Assembly: GCA_902825945.1 (NCBI GenBank)
Contig: CADECY010000020.1
Coordinates: forward strand, 12,755 to 76,754
From: an uncultured Acidobacteriota bacterium
GTDB taxonomy: Bacteria > Acidobacteriota > Terriglobia > Bryobacterales > Bryobacteraceae
Reading direction: 5' to 3'
Length of the DNA stretch: 64,000 nucleotides
Part shown: in pieces, positions 36,846 through 45,376 of the stretch
Layout: every line of letters starts with the position of its first letter
Numbering within the stretch: position 1 is the first letter of the stretch
Translations under genes and position numbers: made by a program
The notes under the pieces: generated by a model
What the model was told of the DNA's origin: nothing
The model's input: only the letters and a program-made list of their open reading frames with translations
Database searches by the model: none

Positions 36846-39800
36846 TCAGAACGAATACTTCAAACCGAACTGCACCACGCGGGCGTCGCCCGGCATGCCG
36901 GCCGCGCCTTGACTGGTGCTGGTGATGCGCCCGAAGGTCGCCGGATTGAGGATGCTCGTACCGGGCGAGCCGAGGTTCACGTGGTTGAAGAAGTTGAAGA
37001 ACTCGGCGCGGAACTGGACGTTGTGGCTCTCGTGGAAGCGGAAGTTCTTCGTCGCCGAAGCGTCCACCTGGCTGAGTCCAGGCAGATAGATCTGGTTCCG
37101 CATCGAGGTGCCGAACTGCCCCGCGCGGGGTACCGCGAAGGCGGCGGTGTTGAACCAGCGCTCACGTGTCCGCTCACCGCGGTCGAGTTTCCAGTTGGTT
37201 CCCTGCACCGCATCCACGCGCGAGACAACACCGGTTCCGGTGGTGTCCGCGACCCCGGCCAGCGCGGCCGCGAAGCCGGTCTGTTCGGTGATGATCGTTC
37301 CGACCTGCCAGCCGCCGATGAGCGTGCGCAACGGCTTGTTCGCCAAGTCACGGAAGAACGGCACATCATAGATCAGCGCCAGCGAGAAGCGGTGACGGAT
37401 ATCGAATGCCGAGGGTGACTTGCTCGCGGCGAGGTTCAGGTAGTCCTGAATGCCGCCATTGAACGAACCGCCGCCGACGCTCGAAATATCGACGTTCGAC
37501 AAGCTCTTGGACCAAGTGTAGGAGGCGATGGCCGAGAGTCCGCGCGAAACACGGCGCTCGGCCTTCATCTGGAGCGAATGATAGGTCGAGTTGCCGATCG
37601 ACTTGACCACGCTGATCGTGTCGAAGCCCTGGAACGGACGGCGGCTACCGACCGAGGGAGTGGTGGGTCCAACGACCAGAGTCTGGATCGGGCGGTTGCC
37701 GTCCATCGCCGCCGTGAGCCGCGTGCCCTTGGCTCCCACGTAGCCGATATCGAAGAACAGTTGTCCGGGCAGCTTTTTCTGGATCATGAAGTTCCACTGT
37801 TGCGTGTAGCTGGTGCGAACGTTCGGATCGAGCGCGCCCGATCCGAACAGGCCCGCGCGGACGGTGCCCTGCGTGGCAAACGCGCTCGCCACCGGAATCG
37901 GGTTATTGCGGCTTCCCGTGAAGGCGAAGGTGCGCACGATCGGCGGATTCAGCGTGAGCGTCGTCCAGGAGTTGGTGATCTCCGGCGTGTAGTAAATTCC
38001 GTAGCCGCCGCGAATCACCATGTCCTCCATTTTCGGGACCTGATAGGCGAAGCCCGCGCGTGGACCGAAATCGTTGTCGTCGTGATAGACGAGAGCCGGC
38101 GGACGATCGGTTGTGTTCGGGATATCCGGGAAGCCCCAGAAGGTTTGGCGCACCGGCACGAATCCGTTCAGGTCGAAGTTGGTCGCCTTGCCACGCTGAA
38201 CGGGCGGGCGGAAGTACTCGTAACGCATGCCGAAGTTGAGAGTGAGGCGCGGCGTCACCTTCCAGTCATCCTGGAAGTAGTAGCCGTGCCACCAGTTGTT
38301 CATGCGTGTGGCGAAGGGTTCCACCGACACCTGAGCGTCCGTCGCGAGGCCGAGCAGAAACTCGGCGAACTGATTGTCGATGGTGCCTGCGGCGAGGGCG
38401 GGCGCGGCGGTGACGAGTCCGCTGAAGCCGAACGATCCGCGCGGGTTCACGGCCTCGTCGAAGGTCCAGTTGCGGCGGGCGATGAGAGCGCCGGCCTTGA
38501 AGTTGTGCGATTCATGCCGCCAGGAGATGTTGTTCGAGACCTGCCACAACTGATTCAGGCGGTCGCGCGGACCGATGCCTCGGACGGTGGGCATCACGTA
38601 ACCGGCGCTGAAGGTGGGAGGACCGAAATCGCGCGGACGGGTGGCGACGCCGGGAATTCCGATGAGGTTGCCCACATCGAACTCGGGCTTGTCGGTGGTG
38701 CCGAAGAACTCATGTTCGAAGAACCGGTGCCAGCCGAGACGCATTTCGTTGACCGTGGAAGCGCCGAAGATGTGGGTCCAGGCGAGCGAAGAATTCTGTC
38801 CGCGGGCCGTGTTGCCGCGCGTATCGAAACCGAAGGTCGGGGTGGTGTCATCGGCCTGCGTGTTGAACATGTAGCTGCCGTTGATGGTGTCGCGCGAGGA
38901 GAAGACGTGGTCAATGCGTCCCACGTACTGATCCTGATTGATGGGAGCGGCCACGCGCGGTCCGCGGAAGTTGATACCGGGCTCATTGGCATTGGTGGCG
39001 GGTACGAACTGGCTGAGGAACCTCGTCGCGTAAGTCTGGATGCGCGCCGTGGGAATCCGGTTGCCCGCGAACGGCTGCCCGGTGGTGGGATCGTAGATCA
39101 CGGCGGTGGATCCGGAGAAGTCGCCGCCACGCTGCGCGCTGGGCGGAATCAGCGCCTGGCCACCGAACGAGCCGGCGATCTGCCGCCCCGATTCCCAGTT
39201 GAAGAAGAAGAAGGTCTTGTCCTTGCCCTTGTAGAGTTTCGGCAGCCAGATCGGCCCGCCGACATTGGCGCCATACTGGTTGCGATTCAACCGCGGCGGC
39301 TTCGCTCCGGCCACGCGCGGTTGGAATCCGTTGAGCGCGGTGAAGGCGTCATTGCGATTGAACCACCATGCGGTCGAGTGCAAAGTGTTGGTGCCGCTCT
39401 TGGTGGTGAGGTTCACCTGTCCACCCGGCGCGCCGCCGACCTCGGCGGAATAGGTGCTCGACTGGACCTTGAACTCGTTGATCGCGTCGATCGAAGGCGA
39501 GAACGAGAAGCTGTAGGAGTCGAGGTCCATCGCCTCGATTCCGTCGTAGTAAAAGCGATTCTGGGTGTCGCGGGCTCCGTTGGCCGACATGCCGACGGCT
39601 TGACCCACCGATCCGCGCAGACGGCGAACCGTGATTGAACCCGGTGTTCCTGGATTGACGCCCGGAGTGAGCAGCGCGAGTTGAACGAACGAACGGCCAT
39701 TCAAGGGAAGCTCGACGACTTTCTGCGAATCGATGACGGTGCCGACCGTCGCGTTCTCGGTCTGCATCAGCAGCGTTTCCGCTTGGACGGTGACGGACTC

Positions 39801-40139
39801 AGCGGTCTGGCCGAGCGTCATCTTGATGTCGAGACGCGCCACCTGATCGACTGAAAGCTGGAAGCGGCTGACGGATGCCTTTTGGAATCCGGCGGCCTCG
39901 ACGATCAACGTGTAAGGTCCGGCATTGACGAAGGGAAACTCGTAGTTGCCCTGGGGGTCGGTGGTCGTGCTTCGGGCGGCGTTGGTTTCGACGTTGCGAA
40001 GATCCACTTTGGCGTTGCCCACCGCGGCACCCGACGGATCGGTGACGGTGCCCACCACACGGGCCGTGATCGCTTGGGGAAGCGCAGGCATTGCGAGGAT
40101 AGCGCACAATATTAATTGCGAGACGAGTGAAGCTCTCAT
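36846..40139 (-). CDS. Oar-like TonB-dependent outer-membrane receptor
   Basis: About 1097 residues from ATG 40139 (a TTG 36 bases further up is less likely). The signal peptide ends near 'AMPALPQA'. An N-terminal carboxypeptidase-regulatory fold ('GTVTDPSGAAVGNAKV ... GNYEFPFVNAGPYTLIV') leads to the plug ('ELPLNGRSFVQLALLTPGV', 'MSANGARDTQNRFYYDGIEA') and a barrel ending 'VVQFGLKYSF' with terminal Phe. It is probably an importer or surface receptor for a large ligand. The gene is followed by a strong terminator, so it is transcribed alone. It diverges from the next gene across 39 bases. Confidence 0.9.
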   Translation of the reverse strand: MRASLVSQLILCAILAMPALPQAITARVVGTVTDPSGAAVGNAKVDLRNVETNAARSTTTDPQGNYEFPFVNAGPYTLIVEAAGFQKASVSRFQLSVDQVARLDIKMTLGQTAESVTVQAETLLMQTENATVGTVIDSQKVVELPLNGRSFVQLALLTPGVNPGTPGSITVRRLRGSVGQAVGMSANGARDTQNRFYYDGIEAMDLDSYSFSFSPSIDAINEFKVQSSTYSAEVGGAPGGQVNLTTKSGTNTLHSTAWWFNRNDAFTALNGFQPRVAGAKPPRLNRNQYGANVGGPIWLPKLYKGKDKTFFFFNWESGRQIAGSFGGQALIPPSAQRGGDFSGSTAVIYDPTTGQPFAGNRIPTARIQTYATRFLSQFVPATNANEPGINFRGPRVAAPINQDQYVGRIDHVFSSRDTINGSYMFNTQADDTTPTFGFDTRGNTARGQNSSLAWTHIFGASTVNEMRLGWHRFFEHEFFGTTDKPEFDVGNLIGIPGVATRPRDFGPPTFSAGYVMPTVRGIGPRDRLNQLWQVSNNISWRHESHNFKAGALIARRNWTFDEAVNPRGSFGFSGLVTAAPALAAGTIDNQFAEFLLGLATDAQVSVEPFATRMNNWWHGYYFQDDWKVTPRLTLNFGMRYEYFRPPVQRGKATNFDLNGFVPVRQTFWGFPDIPNTTDRPPALVYHDDNDFGPRAGFAYQVPKMEDMVIRGGYGIYYTPEITNSWTTLTLNPPIVRTFAFTGSRNNPIPVASAFATQGTVRAGLFGSGALDPNVRTSYTQQWNFMIQKKLPGQLFFDIGYVGAKGTRLTAAMDGNRPIQTLVVGPTTPSVGSRRPFQGFDTISVVKSIGNSTYHSLQMKAERRVSRGLSAIASYTWSKSLSNVDISSVGGGSFNGGIQDYLNLAASKSPSAFDIRHRFSLALIYDVPFFRDLANKPLRTLIGGWQVGTIITEQTGFAAALAGVADTTGTGVVSRVDAVQGTNWKLDRGERTRERWFNTAAFAVPRAGQFGTSMRNQIYLPGLSQVDASATKNFRFHESHNVQFRAEFFNFFNHVNLGSPGTSILNPATFGRITSTSQGAAGMPGDARVVQFGLKYSF

Positions 40140-40178
40140 AACTGAACGGTAGCACCGTCCGGAGACTGATTTCAATAC

Positions 40179-40601
40179 ATGAACGCAAGCGGAGTTTTCG
40201 TCCTAGGCGCCGCGGCCGGCGCGCTTCTCGGCATTTCCGCGAAGTTCCGAACGCGGAACGTGGTCGAGATCGCCGTGGGGGCTGTGGCTGGAGCGGTGCT
40301 GGTGGCGTTGGCGCTAGGCACGATCGCGGTGAGCGCTGAGTGGCTCGCGATCTGGGTTCGATCACAGGGCATCGCGACCGGGGCGGTGATCGGCGCGGTG
40401 TTCGGCGGTGCAGCCAGCTACCTGCTCGGCGTCCTCGGTGTCGCGTTTTTCGGTTTCCTTTTCCAGCCCGATCGCGGCGTGATCGATACCTTGCGGGCGT
40501 CCACGGGGCGCGGTGCGATCATCGTCGCGATCATCGGCACCTTCTTCGGCGGACTCTCCGGCGCGGTGTTCGGCGCCCTGCGGGACAGCGGACTCCTGTG
40601 A
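40179..40601 (+). CDS. Small Gly/Ala-rich polytopic membrane protein
   Basis: A 140-residue protein with about four hydrophobic segments (5-22, 30-52, 62-92, 108-135) and repeated small-xxx-small spacing (GAAAGALLG, GAVIGAVFGGAAS, GTFFGGLSGAVFG). There is no recognised family or charged active-site motif. Its last codon overlaps the next start as GTGA (40598-40601), so it is translationally coupled to the GH-like gene. It may be a membrane anchor or export helper for that product, which is an inference. Confidence 0.65.
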   Translation: MNASGVFVLGAAAGALLGISAKFRTRNVVEIAVGAVAGAVLVALALGTIAVSAEWLAIWVRSQGIATGAVIGAVFGGAASYLLGVLGVAFFGFLFQPDRGVIDTLRASTGRGAIIVAIIGTFFGGLSGAVFGALRDSGLL

Positions 40602-43111
40602 AACGGCGCGACTTCCTCCTCGCTCCGGCGGCCGCGCTGGCACAGGCTCCCGAACGGCAGCAGCCGCTCGCCGAGCCGCACTTTCCGTCCCGCCTGCACC
40701 TCTTCGTATGGCGTAATTGGGAACTGGCGAATCTCGATCGCATGGCCGCGTTGTTGAAGACGGGCGAAGGAAACGTCCGCGAACTCGGCGAATCGATGGG
40801 GCTGCCGCTCAAGCGCACGCTGACCGCCGATCAACTGCGGAGGGTGTACGTGACCGTGATCCGGCAGAACTGGCACGTGCTGTCGCGGAGCCAGTTGATC
40901 GAGTTGCTTGGCTGGACCGAGGAGCGATTCACTTTCACGCTCAAGGAAGACGACTTCCTCGACGTCAAGATGGGCAAGCCCGGAAAACCGGTGCTGCCGG
41001 AGTTGTTTTGGGAGGAGCCCACCCAGGAGCAGCGCGAGCGGGCTCGCGAGATCAAACGGACCGTGTGGCGCTACTTCGGAACTTCGCTCAGCGAGCACGG
41101 TGAAGATCTGTTCGACTTCGTGAAGGTGCTGAGTGCACCGCTGTCAACGCCGGCCGTTCCCGCGGGTTGGAAGATCGAGGCGCCGGACCCGGCGTTGCGC
41201 GCCGCGGCCGCGCGTGCAATCGCGCGATTCGGCCGAACCGCCCCGCGCTCGCTCGTGCTTGCGAACGTGGAGGACGAAGCGCTCACGAGCGAGAGTTTTC
41301 GCGTGCGCGCGGCGCCGGCCGAAATCCGCATCGAGGCAGGAACGAAGGAAGGGCTGCACGAGGCACTGCGCCAACTCGCCGACATCGCGGCCGAAACAGG
41401 TGCGCTCCCGGCGGAAGGGGAATTGGCGAAGCGCTGTGTCTGGGATCCGCGGTATCTCTACTCGTACTTCGCCCTGTACGGCGATCCGCTGATCGAGCCC
41501 GATCTCGATCCGTTCCCGGACTCCTATCTCGAGAGCCTCGGCCGCGTGGGCATCAACGGCGTCTGGCTTCAAGGCGTGCTCAACACGCTCGCACCGTCTG
41601 AACACTTTCCAGAGTTCGGCAAGGGTTGGGAAACGCGCCTTGCGAACCTGAACAAGCTGGTGGCACGCGCCGGAGCGCTCGGCATGAAGGTCTACCTGTA
41701 TGTGAACGAGCCGCGATCGATGCCAGCCGCGTTCTTCGAGAAGCGGCCGGGCATGCGCGGCGCGAGCTTCGAACAGGTTTCTTCGATGTGTACGAGCGCG
41801 CCCGAGGTGCGCGATTGGTTGAAACAGAGCCTCGCGCATCTGTTCCGGCACGTTCCGGATCTCGGCGGCATCTTCACGATTTCGATGTCGGAGAACCACA
41901 CCAACTGCTTCTCGCACGGAGGAGCCTGGCGCAAGGCGCTTCCGAACGCGGGTGATTGTCCGAGGTGCAACAAGCGCGGCGCGGTGGAGGCGCTTTCGGA
42001 GCTGTATCAGACGTTCCGCGACGGCGTGCGCGAATCGAGCGCGAATGCGCGCGTGGTCTTTTGGGACTGGGGCTGGACGGACGACATGTCGGCGATGATC
42101 ATCCCGAAGCTGCCGAAAGACGCGAGCTACATGAGCATCAACGAGTGGAGCCAGCCGGTGCGGCGCGGTGGAATCCGCACGGTGGTAGGCGAGTATTCGA
42201 TTTCGGTGCCGGGGCCCGGTCCGCGAGCGGCGCGCAACTGGAAGATCGCACTTGACAGCGGAGTGAGCGCATTCGCCAAGTTGCAGTTGAACAACACGTG
42301 GGAGATCTCGGCAGTCCCCTACATTCCGGTGCCGCATCTCGTTCTCGAAAACCTCGAGAATCTGCGGGCTGCGAAAGTGACCGGCATCCAGGCCTCGTGG
42401 ACCTGCGGCGGCTATGCATCCCCGAATCTCGAAGCGGCGAAGGCGATGTTTTTCGAACCCACGCCGCCGCGGCATGAGATTCTGGTGTCGCTGGCACGGC
42501 GGCGCTTCGGCGCGAAGTCCGCTGAATGGGCCGTTGAAGCGTGGCGGCGGTTCAGCGAGGCGTTCCGCGAGTTTCCGTACGGCGTCGCGATCTACATCGT
42601 GCCCGTGCAACACGGACCCGCGAATCTGTTGCGATGGATGCCCACCAAGCTCGCGCCGGGAATGATCCTTTTTCCGCACGATAACTGGAAGGCGTGGGCC
42701 GGCATGTATCCGCCGGAAGTGGCGCAAGAGCAGTTCGCCAAGATGTCGGCGATGTGGAAGTCCGGACTCGAGGCGATGCAGGAGGCGTTCTGGCTCTCGT
42801 CGCCCGAGTCGCGGGCCAATGCACGGTTCGACCTCGATGTGGCGTTGACGTGCTACCACCACTTTCAGAGTGTCGCGCATCAGTTCGAGTTCTACCGGTT
42901 GCGCGAATCAAAGGAGAAGAACGCCGCGCGGATGCGGCAACTGGCCGAAGCCGAGATCGATCTTGCGGTGAAGCAATACCACGTCGCGCGGCGCAATTCG
43001 GTGATCGGCTACGAGGCAACCAATCACTACTACTACACGCCGCTCGACATGGTCGAGAAAGTGGTCAATTGCCGTTGGATGATCGACCGGGAGATGACGG
43101 CGACGCCGTGA
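40598..43111 (+). CDS. Secreted GH20/GH67-like glycoside hydrolase family protein
   Basis: An 837-residue protein starting at a GTG that overlaps the preceding TGA. A KRRDF Tat-like signal begins the sequence. Residues about 185-270 fit the hexosaminidase/glucuronidase-type N-terminal alpha-beta domain ('GTKEGLHEALRQLADI'). The following barrel has 'YSYFALYGDPL', 'GINGVWLQGVL', 'GMKVYLYVNEPRSMPAAF', 'GGIFTISMSENHTNCFSH' and 'VVFWDWGWTDDM', where the acidic residues suggest a glycosidase site. The C-terminal helical domain matches the paralogue at 59610. The substrate is unknown. The 3' end overlaps the MFS gene by 47 bases. Confidence 0.75.
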   Translation: MKRRDFLLAPAAALAQAPERQQPLAEPHFPSRLHLFVWRNWELANLDRMAALLKTGEGNVRELGESMGLPLKRTLTADQLRRVYVTVIRQNWHVLSRSQLIELLGWTEERFTFTLKEDDFLDVKMGKPGKPVLPELFWEEPTQEQRERAREIKRTVWRYFGTSLSEHGEDLFDFVKVLSAPLSTPAVPAGWKIEAPDPALRAAAARAIARFGRTAPRSLVLANVEDEALTSESFRVRAAPAEIRIEAGTKEGLHEALRQLADIAAETGALPAEGELAKRCVWDPRYLYSYFALYGDPLIEPDLDPFPDSYLESLGRVGINGVWLQGVLNTLAPSEHFPEFGKGWETRLANLNKLVARAGALGMKVYLYVNEPRSMPAAFFEKRPGMRGASFEQVSSMCTSAPEVRDWLKQSLAHLFRHVPDLGGIFTISMSENHTNCFSHGGAWRKALPNAGDCPRCNKRGAVEALSELYQTFRDGVRESSANARVVFWDWGWTDDMSAMIIPKLPKDASYMSINEWSQPVRRGGIRTVVGEYSISVPGPGPRAARNWKIALDSGVSAFAKLQLNNTWEISAVPYIPVPHLVLENLENLRAAKVTGIQASWTCGGYASPNLEAAKAMFFEPTPPRHEILVSLARRRFGAKSAEWAVEAWRRFSEAFREFPYGVAIYIVPVQHGPANLLRWMPTKLAPGMILFPHDNWKAWAGMYPPEVAQEQFAKMSAMWKSGLEAMQEAFWLSSPESRANARFDLDVALTCYHHFQSVAHQFEFYRLRESKEKNAARMRQLAEAEIDLAVKQYHVARRNSVIGYEATNHYYYTPLDMVEKVVNCRWMIDREMTATP

Positions 43112-44291
43112 GCCGGGCCTCGAGCCACAGCAACAGGATCAGCACGAGCACGATGAAGGCGCCGGCGAACGGGAGCAGCATCACCATCTGGATTCCCCAG
43201 AGCGAGGCAGCGTAGCCGAGAAGCCACGGCGCGACGAGTCCGCCGGTGATGCCGAATGACAACAGTCCGTTGTAGAAGCCCGGATGGTAGTTCGGGAAGC
43301 GGTGTCCGATCTTTTCGACCACGAGCGGATAGATCGGAGCGAAACCCAGGCCAAGCAGCAGCAGGCCCGACCAGGAGCCGAAGGCGTTGTTGGTGAAGGC
43401 GAGGATCAGGCTTCCGAAGATCGCCGCGATCGCGCAGCCGAACAGAATGATGCCGTGGCCCATGCGCGGCAGAAGCGCCTGCGCTCCGATTCGGCCGAGC
43501 GTCAGGGAAAGCCAATAGATTCCGAGCATCTCGAGGGCAGAGTCCGGACTCACGCCCACCCGATGCACCAGATAGACGGCGAGCCATCCGGCCACCGACC
43601 ATTCGTTGCCGAACTGGAAGAACAGCAGCATCGTGAACAGGACCGCACCGGGCGAGCGGACATCGGTGAGCACTTCCCGTAGAGGCTTGTGGACGTGCGC
43701 GACGGGCTCTGGAAATCGCCGCTGGTAGTAGAGCCCGGCCGCAAAAAGCGGTACGACCGCGAGCAGCAACAACGTGCTGTGCGAAGTGTAGAACAGGATC
43801 GAGCCCGAGGCAATCATCGCCATCAGGAAACATCCGATTCCGAACAGCGTTCCGGCCATGTTGACCGTGGCGGCCCGGTCTCGCTCGTAGAGCTGCGACA
43901 GAGCTTGGAAAGCGCTCGAGTTCAGGGTTCCCGCCGAGAAACCGACGCCGGAGACACCGAGCGCCCGCCACCACCAGGGTGCCGGCGGACCCGAGAACGC
44001 CAATCCACCCAACGATGCGGCCGCGACGGCGCAACCGAGAACGACCACCACTCGAGTGCCCTGGGCACGGGCCAGAGCGTCACTGGCCCCTGCCGAGGCG
44101 ACGACACCCAACGCCATGAACAGGAAGTAACGGCCGATCTCGACGAAGTCATAGCTGAGATGGTAGCCCCAGGACGGCAGGATCGCGCCCGGGAATGCCA
44201 TGAGCAGACCCGAGAGAAGAAACACCGTGAGTGCGATTCCGCCCGACGCCGCAGGGGCGGCGCGGGGGAGGCTAGGGGATGACGCTGCCAA
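43065..44291 (-). CDS. Major facilitator superfamily transporter
   Basis: A 408-residue protein with twelve predicted hydrophobic segments and the inter-helix charged pattern of MFS carriers ('DALARAQGTR' after TM2-3 and 'LGRIGAQALLPRMG' in the second half). It is probably a cytoplasmic-membrane sugar or organic-anion carrier; its position next to secreted GH-like and hydrolase genes supports uptake of their products. The start is TTG at 44291, eight bases after the stop of the hydrolase gene, so they share an operon. It overlaps the GH-like gene at the 3' ends. Confidence 0.8.
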   Translation of the reverse strand: MAASSPSLPRAAPAASGGIALTVFLLSGLLMAFPGAILPSWGYHLSYDFVEIGRYFLFMALGVVASAGASDALARAQGTRVVVVLGCAVAAASLGGLAFSGPPAPWWWRALGVSGVGFSAGTLNSSAFQALSQLYERDRAATVNMAGTLFGIGCFLMAMIASGSILFYTSHSTLLLLAVVPLFAAGLYYQRRFPEPVAHVHKPLREVLTDVRSPGAVLFTMLLFFQFGNEWSVAGWLAVYLVHRVGVSPDSALEMLGIYWLSLTLGRIGAQALLPRMGHGIILFGCAIAAIFGSLILAFTNNAFGSWSGLLLLGLGFAPIYPLVVEKIGHRFPNYHPGFYNGLLSFGITGGLVAPWLLGYAASLWGIQMVMLLPFAGAFIVLVLILLLWLEARLTASPSSPGRSSNGN

Positions 44292-44299
44292 TCATGACA

Positions 44300-45124
44300 T
44301 TATCGCAACATCATGCGAAGCAGTTCGGGAAGGCCGTGGATCTGGTCGATATGGTCGGGCGCGGAGTTGCCCGCGAAACCGATCACGCGCAGTCCGCGGC
44401 GTTTCGTGTCGGAGAGGATCTGCGTCTTCATCGGGCCCCAGCGGAGCACGGCCTGGCGCCGGATTTCGAGGCTCGCGAGGACGAAGTCGGAGACTTCGGT
44501 CGTCGATGCGAAAGTGCCGGGAAAGATCTCGGAGTGCGCGATCCAAAGGGTCTTCCGCCCCTTGGTGGCGTCGGAGGCGAAACGCACGAACTCGGCGAGA
44601 TCCCCGGATGTGAGTTCGGATTCGAGCGGTCCCGGTTTGCCGTTGGCATAGCCCGCGTGGATCGAGTCGATCGCGAGGATCTGGCTCACGCGCGCGTAGC
44701 CGGACGGCGTCCGCAAGATCTCGCGAATCGCGCCGTAACCGGCGCTCCAACTCGACAGGATCACAGGATCGGCACGGGCCCCGAGTTCAGTCTCGGCGGC
44801 CGAGATCAGCTTGTCGAACAGCGTGGGATCGTCTCGAAACGGCGCGGAGTAGCGCGAGGATCCGGCGCCGGTCTGGACGGCGATCACGGGAATCCGTCGC
44901 GCATCGCCGGCGGCTTCGGCGATCCATTCGGCGCCGTGAAAGTGGATGAGAAGCGGAGATCGTCGGGCTCGCTTCCAGCGCTTCGGGACGAAGAGCTTGC
45001 CCAGCGGCATCGCGGCTCGCCGGCCGGCGAGTTCGCGCTGGGCCAAGCGGGGGTGGGCACGCGTGTGCTCGACCATCGGAGAGGGATTCTGCGCCAATTG
45101 CGCAAGCACGAGAAGGGCCAACAT
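44300..45124 (-). CDS. Secreted alpha/beta-hydrolase-like protein
   Basis: About 274 residues from the ATG at 45124, which begins a short signal sequence (MLALLVLAQLAQ); the frame is open 22 codons further up. 'LLIHFHGAEW' resembles the oxyanion strand of alpha/beta hydrolases, 'SSWSAGYGAI' carries the nucleophile Ser (SxSxGxG), and a late 'DHIDQIHGLPEL' could provide the His. The substrate is unknown; an esterase is likely. It is first in the operon with the MFS gene, with eight bases between. Confidence 0.6.
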   Translation of the reverse strand: MLALLVLAQLAQNPSPMVEHTRAHPRLAQRELAGRRAAMPLGKLFVPKRWKRARRSPLLIHFHGAEWIAEAAGDARRIPVIAVQTGAGSSRYSAPFRDDPTLFDKLISAAETELGARADPVILSSWSAGYGAIREILRTPSGYARVSQILAIDSIHAGYANGKPGPLESELTSGDLAEFVRFASDATKGRKTLWIAHSEIFPGTFASTTEVSDFVLASLEIRRQAVLRWGPMKTQILSDTKRRGLRVIGFAGNSAPDHIDQIHGLPELLRMMLR

Positions 45125-45266
45125 CGGCAACGCGATTCTACCAGCTTCCAGAGACGGGACGGACCGGAATTCGGATTCTGGGAGAAACAATTGTTACGTG
45201 TTCTGTTTTTTCAACGGCTTGCGGGCGGTCAGTCCGTGGCCCCCCGATTGCTCTATGACAGTAGGG

Positions 45267-45376
45267 TCAATTGAGGTTCTCCTCGCCTTGGTGGGTGTTG
45301 CCTCCAACGCCAGCTATAGGCGATTGATTTCAGGTCCCGGTGGTCACTTGCGGTGCCGCCGGGACCTATTTTATTT
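45267..45376 (+). ncRNA. Candidate structured RNA ending in an intrinsic terminator
   Basis: The plus strand can fold as an outer stem TCAAT (45267-45271)/ATTGA (45323-45327) stacked next to CGCCT (45284-45288)/AGGCG (45318-45322). It has inner hairpins GAGG-TTCT-CCTC (45273-45284) and GGTGTT-GCCTCC-AACGCC, and a 12-bp terminator hairpin with a T-rich tail. Both flanking genes lie on the other strand, so no plus-strand gene explains the terminator. A promoter was not found. An alternative is a 3' structure of the hpnE transcript. It does not match tmRNA, 4.5S or RNase P cores that I can recall. Confidence 0.35.
45332..45376 (+). terminator. Strong intrinsic terminator on the plus strand
   Basis: AGGTCCCGGTGG (45332-45343) pairs with CCGCCGGGACCT (45356-45367) over 12 bp with one G-U, a 12-base loop and the tail ATTTTATTT. 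On the minus strand, the direction of hpnE, the hairpin is followed by GAAATC with no U-run. The hairpin arm includes bases of the hpnE stop codon. Confidence 0.7.

Noticed and set aside
37578-39638. 686-codon open frame antisense to the Oar-like receptor
   Set aside because: The receptor on the other strand is complete with a terminator. The antisense translation is charged and motif-free.
45267-45376. Structured element considered as 6S RNA, 4.5S RNA or RNase P RNA
   Set aside because: The diagnostic cores of those RNAs (6S open bubble with a matching closing stem, the 4.5S GGAA/AGCAG loops, the RNase P P4 core) are not visible, so only a generic RNA candidate is reported.
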